Shown here piece by piece: positions 1 through 6,269 of a stretch of 44,288 nt of DNA. The translations under genes were made by a program, and so were the position numbers. Under the pieces are notes generated by a model. It did not search any database and had not been told where the DNA came from. It was given only the letters and a program-made list of their open reading frames with translations. The stretch's first letter is position 1. Each line of letters begins with the position of its first letter. The DNA comes from Actinomadura oligospora ATCC 43269. Lineage in GTDB: Bacteria > Actinomycetota > Actinomycetes > Streptosporangiales > Streptosporangiaceae. The stretch spans positions 1 through 44,288 of the forward strand of contig NZ_JADG01000029.1 of NCBI RefSeq assembly GCF_000518265.1, in the 5' to 3' direction.

Positions 1-30
1 CCTCTGACCGGTGTTTTCACAGGTCAGAGG
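1..30. terminator. Hairpin next to tRNA-Arg, probable terminator
   Basis: Positions 1-9 (CCTCTGACC) and 22-30 (GGTCAGAGG) form a perfect 9-bp stem with a 12-nt loop. It lies 24 nt beyond the 3' end of the minus-strand tRNA, where an intrinsic terminator is expected. The window edge hides any T-run on the minus strand, so termination is inferred. Confidence 0.6.
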
Positions 31-53
31 GCTCTTTGTGCTGCTTGATCTTG

Positions 54-126
54 TGCCCCCGGCAGGATTCGAACCTGCGACACCCGCTTTAGGAGAGCGG
101 TGCTCTATCCCCTGAGCTACGGAGGC
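54..126 (-). tRNA. tRNA-Arg (anticodon CCU)
   Basis: Read on the minus strand, this 73-nt stretch folds as a complete cloverleaf. The acceptor arms GCCTCCG and CGGGGGC pair with one T-G wobble. The anticodon stem CCGCT/AGCGG encloses the loop CTCCTAA, giving anticodon CCU. The T-arm is GCAGG-TTCGAAT-CCTGC and the discriminator base is A. The CCA end is not encoded. This tRNA reads the rare AGG arginine codon, uncommon in high-GC actinomycetes. Its 3' end faces the left window edge, so any element integrated there would lie outside the window. Confidence 0.95.
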
Positions 127-251
127 TGGTCGGGCGTTCGCGGTAGAGCGTAGCGGACGTCCGGTACCAGGGTAGGGGACGGGAGGGGCGGGGGTGGAAC
201 CGAATTTGGGGACTAGGCCCTGTGGGGCGGAGGTGAGTACAGTTCGGTGCC

Positions 252-671
252 GTGGTGGGTCGGCATCGTGGGTCGGCGCGGCCTCGGGGTGGCGGCGTCG
301 GGCGGACGCCTCGGCGGTTCTGGTGGATCGCCGGGGGGACCGTGGTTCTCGTGGTGTTGGCCGGGGCGGTTCTTGTCGGGACGTCGTCGGGGGGACGGCC
401 TGACGCCGTGAGCGTGCGGCCCTCGGTGGCGGCGACTCCGGAGAGTAATCCCACAGTGGGGGGTTATGTTCCGGCCCGGCCGAAGCCCGCGTCGCAGCCT
501 CCGATGGAGGAGCGGAAGACCGTCCGGCCGAGGGCGTCCTCGCCGTCGCCGACGGCCACGCAACGGCAGGGGAGGCCGCCCGGCCAGCGTCGGGGGTGCC
601 CGCCGGAGTGGGCGGACATCCCGTTCCTGCGGCACTGGTGCGAGCGACGTGGTCGCACCGTTGCCCCCTGA
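252..671 (+). CDS. Small membrane-anchored protein, unknown function
   Basis: A 139-residue protein I do not recognise. After a short Arg/Gly-rich cytoplasmic N-terminus there is one hydrophobic segment at about residues 23-43 (WWIAGGTVVLVVLAGAVLVG). A Pro/Ser/Arg-rich low-complexity stretch follows, ending in a short tail with two cysteines about 15 residues apart (C-P-P-E-W and H-W-C-E), which could form a disulfide outside the cell. The topology suggests a single-pass protein with an exported disordered linker. The GTG at 252 is taken as start; a second GTG follows at 255. The gene lies 66 nt before the M15 peptidase in the same direction and could share its envelope role, which is only inference. 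High GC makes chance open frames common here, but the membrane segment and Cys pair argue for a real gene. Confidence 0.6.
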   Translation: MVGRHRGSARPRGGGVGRTPRRFWWIAGGTVVLVVLAGAVLVGTSSGGRPDAVSVRPSVAATPESNPTVGGYVPARPKPASQPPMEERKTVRPRASSPSPTATQRQGRPPGQRRGCPPEWADIPFLRHWCERRGRTVAP

Positions 672-737
672 TCACACTGGGACGTGTAGTAGCGTTCCTG
701 CGGCTCTTCGGCTTCGGGCATCAGGAGGAAACCAGAC

Positions 738-1781
738 GTGCCGATTCCCCGGTCGGCGGCGCTGATCGCGGTCCTCCTCTCGGTGGTCACGTTGGTGTCC
801 CCCGGTGGATCCGCGGCGGGCGCGCCCCTGGATCGTGACGGCGACGCGGCCGAGCAGCTGCGCGCGGCGGCGAACAAGGCCCGGAAGGACCTGCTGGCGG
901 CCACCAAACGCATGGAGGACAGCCGTCAGTCGATCGAGACGTCCCAGGCCAAGCTGCGGTCGACGCTGAAGAGCCTCGCCGAGGCGGACGCCCGGTTCGA
1001 CCGGATCCGGCTGCCGCTGTCGCGGCTGGCGAACGCGTCCTACCAGCAGCCCGGAGTCGTCGGCTCGATGGCCGTCTTCGGGGCGGGCGGCGATGTCTCG
1101 GCGCTGCGCTCGACGGCCGATGTGGATCATCTGGCGGACGCGCAGAAGTCGCTCATCGCGCAGGCCACGCAGCTGCAGAAGCAGCGGCAGTCGCTGGCGA
1201 CCTCGGCGCAGGAGCTCCAGTCGGACAACGCGGTCGCGCAGACGAAGCTGAAGCAGCAGGTGGACGGGCTGAAGCAGAAGTCGGCCCAGCTCACCAGGCA
1301 GCTGGAGGGCATGCTGCGGAAGCTCGACCCGGACAAGCGGCTCGAGCTGACCTGCGACAAGAGCCTGGCGTCGGAGTCCACGAAGTTCCCGAACGGGCTG
1401 ATCCCCGACAAGTACCTGTGCCCGCTGCCGAAGAAGGGCATGATGCTGCGCGCGGACGCGGCGCTGGCGTTCTACAAGCTGAACGCCGCCTACAAGCGCC
1501 GGTTCGGGCACAAGATGTGCATCACGTCGTCCTACCGGAGCCTGGCAGACCAGCATCGCGTGTACGCGGAGCGGCCGGGGTTCGCGGCGGTCCCGGGTAC
1601 CAGCAACCACGGTCTCGGGCAGGCCCTCGACCTCTGCGACGGCGTCCAGAACCAGGGCTCGACCCAGTTCAACTGGCTGCGGGCCAACGCCGGGACGTAC
1701 GGCTGGTTCCATCCGTCCTGGGCCTACAGCAGCCCGTTCGAGCCCTGGCACTGGGAGTACGGGACCGACAGCCAGCACTGA
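738..1781 (+). CDS. Secreted coiled-coil M15 D,D-carboxypeptidase-like peptidase
   Basis: A 347-residue exported zinc peptidase of the M15 (VanY/DacB-type) family, expected to cut D-Ala-D-Ala or related bonds in peptidoglycan outside the membrane. Residues 1-28 form a signal peptide. Residues about 35-200 are rich in Ala/Gln/Leu/Lys heptads and predict a long coiled coil. The catalytic domain (about 230-347) has the motif S-N-H-G-L-G-Q-A-L-D, with H291 and D298 as zinc ligands, and E-P-W-H (catalytic E335, zinc ligand H338). Cysteines at 206, 228, 261 and 300 may form disulfides. The GTG at 738 is chosen because AGGAGGAA sits 7 nt upstream and the signal peptide begins there. A coiled coil before a wall hydrolase resembles the EnvC/PcsB/RipC arrangement regulated by FtsEX; the FtsX-like permease operon that ends nearby at 1968 makes a link possible but unproven. 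Confidence 0.88.
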   Translation: MPIPRSAALIAVLLSVVTLVSPGGSAAGAPLDRDGDAAEQLRAAANKARKDLLAATKRMEDSRQSIETSQAKLRSTLKSLAEADARFDRIRLPLSRLANASYQQPGVVGSMAVFGAGGDVSALRSTADVDHLADAQKSLIAQATQLQKQRQSLATSAQELQSDNAVAQTKLKQQVDGLKQKSAQLTRQLEGMLRKLDPDKRLELTCDKSLASESTKFPNGLIPDKYLCPLPKKGMMLRADAALAFYKLNAAYKRRFGHKMCITSSYRSLADQHRVYAERPGFAAVPGTSNHGLGQALDLCDGVQNQGSTQFNWLRANAGTYGWFHPSWAYSSPFEPWHWEYGTDSQH

Positions 1782-1802
1782 CGGCGGACGCCCAAGCGGT
1801 CG

Positions 1803-1971
1803 CTAGGGCGTGTCTCGAAGTCGGCGCCCGTGGCGAGCGGCGTCCAGGTGCGTGCATCGTGGGGGCGGAGGAGGGAGTCGGTCCGGATTTGGCCGTCGAC
1901 CGACGACAACCCCGCGAGGTGCGCACCTGGGCGTCGCGTAGTAGGGCAGGTGGCTTCGAGACACGCCCTAG
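1803..1971. mobile_element. MITE-like element with CTAG flanks
   Basis: The ends 1803-1820 (ctagggcgtgtctcgaag) and 1954-1971 are perfect 18-bp inverted repeats. Taking the CTAG at each end (1803-1806 and 1968-1971) as a target-site duplication, the element is 161 bp (1807-1967) with 14-bp inverted termini beginning GGCGTGTC. No convincing coding region lies inside. Non-autonomous IS5-superfamily derivatives leave short TA-centred duplications, which fits, but a palindromic CTAG makes the duplication equivocal. It sits between two convergent genes. Confidence 0.65.
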
Positions 1972-2678
1972 GTCCGGGCGGGGAGCGGCTCCTCGGTGAC
2001 GACGCCGTCGGTGATCGCCAGGACGCGGTCGGCGTGCTCGATGACGATGGGGTCGTGGGTGGCGACCAGGACGGTGACGCCCTCGGCGGCGATCACGGCG
2101 CGCAACAGCGGCATGATCGCGCGTGAGGTCTCCGAGTCGAGCTGGCCGGTCGGCTCGTCCGCGAGCAGGAGCCTCGGCCGGGACGCCAGGGCGCGGGCGA
2201 TGGCGACGCGCTGGCGCTGGCCGCCGGAGAGCTCGTAGGGACGCTGCCGGGCGTGGTCGGCGAGGCCGACGAGGGCGAGCAGGGTCTCGACGCGCCTGTC
2301 CCGTTCGGCGGGGGCGGTGCGGGCCAGGCGGAGCGGGACCTCGACGTTCTCGGCCGCCGACAGCACGGGGATCAGGCCGTGCGACTGGAACACGAAGCTG
2401 ATCGTCTCGCGGCGCAGCCGGATCAGGCCGTCCTCGTCGAGGGAGGTGACCTCCTTGCCGTCCAGCAGGACGGTCCCGGAGCTGGGCGTGTCCAGGCCGC
2501 CGATCAGGTTCAGCAGGGTGGTCTTGCCGGAGCCGGACCGGCCCTTCAGGACGACCAGCTCGCCGCGGCCCACGGCGAACGAGACGCCGCGCAGCGCGTG
2601 CACCTCGACCCTGCCGGTCCGGTACGTCCGCACCAGGTCCGTGACCGTGAGGATGGGGTCGTGCCGGGTCTCACTCAC
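1968..2678 (-). CDS. ABC transporter ATP-binding protein (MacB/LolD/FtsE type)
   Basis: A 236-residue cytoplasmic ATPase that would power one or more of the FtsX-like permeases upstream in the same operon. Walker A is GRSGSGKT (46-53), the Q-loop is VFQSHG (about 97-102), the ABC signature is LSGGQ (150-154) and Walker B is LLLADE (170-175), followed by a D-loop and an H-loop histidine (ATHDP). All catalytic elements are intact, and the length is usual for the MacB/LolD/FtsE class. The start overlaps the stop of the preceding ATPase gene by 8 bases, indicating translational coupling. The TAG stop (1968-1970) lies inside the CTAG boundary of the MITE-like element, so the C-terminal end may have been reset by that insertion. 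The substrate is not predictable from sequence. Confidence 0.92.
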   Translation of the reverse strand: MSETRHDPILTVTDLVRTYRTGRVEVHALRGVSFAVGRGELVVLKGRSGSGKTTLLNLIGGLDTPSSGTVLLDGKEVTSLDEDGLIRLRRETISFVFQSHGLIPVLSAAENVEVPLRLARTAPAERDRRVETLLALVGLADHARQRPYELSGGQRQRVAIARALASRPRLLLADEPTGQLDSETSRAIMPLLRAVIAAEGVTVLVATHDPIVIEHADRVLAITDGVVTEEPLPART

Positions 2679-3618
2679 TGGCGGTCTCCTCCTCGGCCCG
2701 GTGGACGGCCACGTGGTCGGGTTCCAGGTTCAGCCGGACGCGGTCCTTCATCGCGAGGGCGTCGATGAAGTGGCGCGGCAGCTGGACGCGGCCGACCCGG
2801 TCCAGGACGGCGTACTCCTCGGCGATCCGCACGGCGCGGCCGTCGGCGTCCACCGCGCTCCGCCGCCGGACCTCGCTGCTGGTCCGTCCGTCGCGGATCC
2901 CGACGGTCCGGTCGACCTCCTCGGACACGTGCGGGTCGTGGGTGACGATCACGGTGGTGGTGCCGAGTTCGGTGTTGACGCGGCGGAGCGCCTCGAAGAC
3001 CTGCTCGGCGGTGGCGGAGTCGAGCTCGCCGGTCGGCTCGTCGGCGAGCAGGACGTCCGGCTCGTTGGCGACGGCGACCGCGATGGCGACGCGCTGCTGC
3101 TGGCCGCCGGACAGCTCGGCCGGGCGGCGGCCCGCCAGCTCGCCGACGCCGAGGACGCCGAGCAGCTCGGCGGCGCGGCTGCGGCGCAGGTTCCGGGACC
3201 GTCCGGCGAACCGCATCGGCAGCTGGACGTTCTGCTCGGCGGTCAGGTAGGGCAGCAGGTTGCGGGCGGTCTGCTGCCACACGAACCCGACCTTCTCGCG
3301 CCGGAACGTCAGCCGCTGCGCGGCCTTCATCGTCAGCAGGTCGACGTCCGCGACGCGGGCGACCCCCGCGGTCGGGACGTCCAGCCCGGACAGGATGTTC
3401 AGCAGCGTGGACTTGCCGGAGCCGGACGCGCCGACGATCGCGATCAGCTCGCCCGGGTCGACCAGCAGGTCGAGCCCCTGGAGCGCGACGACCTCGATGC
3501 CGTCCGCCTTGAAGATGCGGACGAGGTTGTCGCACACGATGTGCGCGCCCGTCCCGTAGACGGGCCCGCGGTCGGTCGCTCGGCGTTCCAGTTCCGCCAG
3601 GCTCGGGGTCTCGGTCAT
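2671..3618 (-). CDS. ABC transporter ATP-binding protein with AbrB-like C-terminal tail
   Basis: A 315-residue ABC ATPase. An N-terminal extension (about 25 residues) precedes a MacB/LolD-type nucleotide-binding domain with Walker A GASGSGKS (63-70), Q-loop VWQQ (113-116), signature LSGGQ (169-173), Walker B VLLADE (189-194) and the H-loop histidine in VTHDPH. After about residue 250 an extra tail contains the segment DRVGRVQLPRHFIDAL (273-288), which resembles the swapped-hairpin AbrB/MazE fold. Such a tail could be a dimerisation or regulatory module; that role is inferred. The ATG at 3618 is preferred over longer upstream frames because GGAGGAG lies just before it and it overlaps the upstream permease stop as ATGA. 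Together with the 236-residue ATPase it gives two nucleotide-binding subunits for four permeases. Confidence 0.9.
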   Translation of the reverse strand: MTETPSLAELERRATDRGPVYGTGAHIVCDNLVRIFKADGIEVVALQGLDLLVDPGELIAIVGASGSGKSTLLNILSGLDVPTAGVARVADVDLLTMKAAQRLTFRREKVGFVWQQTARNLLPYLTAEQNVQLPMRFAGRSRNLRRSRAAELLGVLGVGELAGRRPAELSGGQQQRVAIAVAVANEPDVLLADEPTGELDSATAEQVFEALRRVNTELGTTTVIVTHDPHVSEEVDRTVGIRDGRTSSEVRRRSAVDADGRAVRIAEEYAVLDRVGRVQLPRHFIDALAMKDRVRLNLEPDHVAVHRAEEETASE

Positions 3619-6269
3619 GTCTCCTCCCCCGTTCGAAGCACTTCGCCCAGCCGGTGGCGGGCGTCGAAGATCCGGTCCACCAGGACCGCGGCGAGCGCGA
3701 CGGCCGGAAGGACCCCCGCGAACGCGACCAGATGCACGGGGTCCACGGCATGGTTGGTCACCGTGAAGCCCGAAGTGTAGGGGCGGAGGTCCATCATGGG
3801 CCCGGTCACGCGCGGCAGCAGGAATCCCAGCAGCCATCCGGCCAGGACGGCGCTCAGAACCGCGGGCCCGGCCTCGGTGACCGCCAGGAGCCTCCGCTGC
3901 CGCCTGCCGAGCCCGAGGACCTCCAGGTGCGCGACGGCGCGTCCCCGTTCACGCGCGCCGACGAGCAGGGTGAACAGCACCGTCAGCAGGCCGTACACGG
4001 CGACCGTGAAGGCGGCCTCGGCGAACGCGCGGTGCATGACCTGGGCCATGTGCCCGTGGGTCATGTCGTGCTCGATGTCGTCCTGGTAGCGGATGAAGCC
4101 CGCCTCGACGGGCGCGGCGTCCTTGTCGACGTTCTGGTGGGCGATCCGGGCCAGGGCGGCGCGGTCGATGCCGTGACCCTGGACGAACACCTGGGTCGGG
4201 AACGCCTCGAAGCCCTGGAGCAGCCGGTACGGGATGATCACGTACTTGGCCGCGGAGTCCAGGCCGGGGAGGTCCGGCGCGATGCCGCTCGGCCGGACGG
4301 TCAGGCGCGGGCCCGCGACCCAGGCGAGCGTGGTCGGCTTCGTCCCCAGGGACGCGGCGGCGGACGGGGAGGCCAGCGCGCCGTCAGGGGCGGCGGCGGC
4401 GTCCGGGACGTTCTTGGCGGCAGCGCCCGCGATCCGCTTGTAGGCCGCGAGGTCGACCGCGACGACGATGACGCGGGGGCCGCGCTGGCCCGCCGGGGCG
4501 CCGACGACGGCCTCGGAGACCAGGCGCAGCGGGACGGCCCCGGTGACCCCGCGCACGGCCCTCAGGCGTTCGGGGAGGCGGTTGTCGAGCCGTCCCGCGG
4601 TGATCCGCGCGTCGGAGCCGACGAGGTGCCAGGCGGCGGCCTTCTGGCCTCGGACGAGCGCGGTCCCGACGGCCGAGCCGAACCCCGCGACGGAGGTGGC
4701 GAGCAGCAGCACGACCAGCGGCACCAGCGTCAGCACCGGACGCCGCGACGCCCGCGCGAGCCCGATGAACCCGACCGCGGACCGGCCTCGTCCGAACAGG
4801 TGCCCGGTGAATCGGACGGGCCAGGGGAAGACGCGCAACACCAGCAGGCCCGCGCCGACGCCCAGCAGGACCGGAACGGCGGAGACCAGCGGGTCGGCGC
4901 CCAGCTCGGACTGGACGGTCAGCCCCCTGCGCCGCATCGCCGCCGTGGCGATCACGGCCAGGACGACGACCAGGCCCTCGACCACGAGCCTCCGCCGGGG
5001 CGACCTGGTCGCGGCGGTCTCCGGGCGTGCGGGAACCAGGGCCGCGTGCCGCTTCCAGCCGATCGCGGACGCCCAGGGGACGACGACGACCAGCACGGCG
5101 ATCACCAGCACGAAGGAGATGGAGAGAGGCTGGAGCGGTCCGGCGCGGGCGAGCAGACCGAGACCGAATCCCAGGGCGACCGCGGGCAGGAGCACCGGGA
5201 CGGTCAGCCACGACACCGAGCCGAACATCTGGGCGCGCGAGGCTCCTCGTGCGCGCATGGTCGCGAGCGCCCCGCGCAGCCGCTCGGCGAACAGTGCCAA
5301 ACCGGTCAGCAGAGCACCGGTGAGGACGGCCGCCAGCCCCCCGAAGCCCAGGCCGGTGATCACCTGCGCGGTGGAGTACTGGCCCGCGAACTCCCTGATC
5401 CGGCCGTCCATCGGGGTCTGGACGGTGCTGGGGACGGAGTCGGACCGTCCCGTGACGAGGGACCGGTACCGGTCGAGCTCCGGGATCATGCCGCTGAGGG
5501 ATCGCGCGGTGACGCGGTCCTGCCGGAGCGGGAAGCGCCAGACGTACTGGACCTCGGCGCCGAGCGCGCGCAGTGCCGAGTAGCCCTTCGGGCCCATCAG
5601 CGCCCCGCCGTACTGGAACTCCCACCCGAACCTGCGGTCGATGTAGACCCAGGGCTTGATGACCGCCTGGCGGGCCGTCCAGTAGGGGCTGTCGGGGTCG
5701 ATCGCCTCGATCATCCCGGCGACGCGGAGCACGAGCACGCCCGCATCGGTCTCCACGCGGACGGGCGAGCCGACCTTCAGTTCGTAGAGATCGGCCACCT
5801 TCCGGGTGATGAAGGTTCCGGGCGGGCCGGGCGTGCCGTCCTGCTCGCTCGCCGGGTCGCCGGACAGGAATCGGACGTGGTCGCCCAGTGTGGGGTTGAC
5901 GAACAGTCGGAGGAAACCGGGACGCTTCTCCCTCGGGCGCTGGACCTTGTCCTGCCCGATGTAGGCGTAGGAGTCGACGTCACCCGCGGCGTCGGCGAGC
6001 CGCGGCGGCAGGAGGCCGCGCCAGCCGACGCCCTGCCTGACCAGCTCGTCGGGCGCGGGGATCTTTCCGAACGCCGCAGCCCCCTTGGCGTGGCCGGTGA
6101 CGTTCACCGAGGCGTCCGGGCCCGCCGCCGCCACGGCGGCATGGTCGAAGCCGTTGACCACGCGGGCCGGAACGACCACCGCGAGCCCGCTCGTGAGCGT
6201 GACGAGGACGGCCAGCGCGAGCAGCGTGGGCAGGCGCGTCCGAAGCGACCGCAGCCCGGGCGCGCTCAC
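3615..6269 (-). CDS. FtsX/MacB-like ABC permease (copy 3 of the array)
   Basis: An 884-residue membrane protein with the duplicated FtsX layout. A first membrane helix (about 12-33) precedes a large extracytoplasmic domain (about 35-300). A first FtsX core follows with helices near 301-327, 352-374 and 382-403. Further helices occur between about 430 and 535, then a second outside domain (about 540-740), and three C-terminal helices form the second FtsX core, which includes the conserved RERGRAVAHLEVLGLGRRQ region. This family works in outward transport or in transmembrane signalling to cell-wall enzymes, not in import. The GTG at 6269 overlaps the upstream stop as GTGA, and its own stop overlaps the next ATG as ATGA. 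It is a close paralogue of the adjacent 885-residue permease, and the two are nearly identical over their last about 190 bp. Substrate unknown. Confidence 0.88.
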   Translation of the reverse strand: MSAPGLRSLRTRLPTLLALAVLVTLTSGLAVVVPARVVNGFDHAAVAAAGPDASVNVTGHAKGAAAFGKIPAPDELVRQGVGWRGLLPPRLADAAGDVDSYAYIGQDKVQRPREKRPGFLRLFVNPTLGDHVRFLSGDPASEQDGTPGPPGTFITRKVADLYELKVGSPVRVETDAGVLVLRVAGMIEAIDPDSPYWTARQAVIKPWVYIDRRFGWEFQYGGALMGPKGYSALRALGAEVQYVWRFPLRQDRVTARSLSGMIPELDRYRSLVTGRSDSVPSTVQTPMDGRIREFAGQYSTAQVITGLGFGGLAAVLTGALLTGLALFAERLRGALATMRARGASRAQMFGSVSWLTVPVLLPAVALGFGLGLLARAGPLQPLSISFVLVIAVLVVVVPWASAIGWKRHAALVPARPETAATRSPRRRLVVEGLVVVLAVIATAAMRRRGLTVQSELGADPLVSAVPVLLGVGAGLLVLRVFPWPVRFTGHLFGRGRSAVGFIGLARASRRPVLTLVPLVVLLLATSVAGFGSAVGTALVRGQKAAAWHLVGSDARITAGRLDNRLPERLRAVRGVTGAVPLRLVSEAVVGAPAGQRGPRVIVVAVDLAAYKRIAGAAAKNVPDAAAAPDGALASPSAAASLGTKPTTLAWVAGPRLTVRPSGIAPDLPGLDSAAKYVIIPYRLLQGFEAFPTQVFVQGHGIDRAALARIAHQNVDKDAAPVEAGFIRYQDDIEHDMTHGHMAQVMHRAFAEAAFTVAVYGLLTVLFTLLVGARERGRAVAHLEVLGLGRRQRRLLAVTEAGPAVLSAVLAGWLLGFLLPRVTGPMMDLRPYTSGFTVTNHAVDPVHLVAFAGVLPAVALAAVLVDRIFDARHRLGEVLRTGEET

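Noticed and set aside
54..126. The tRNA-Arg as an attachment site of an integrated island covering this window.
   Set aside because: Its 3' end faces the left edge, no integrase gene is present, and I found no repeat of the tRNA 3' end within the window.
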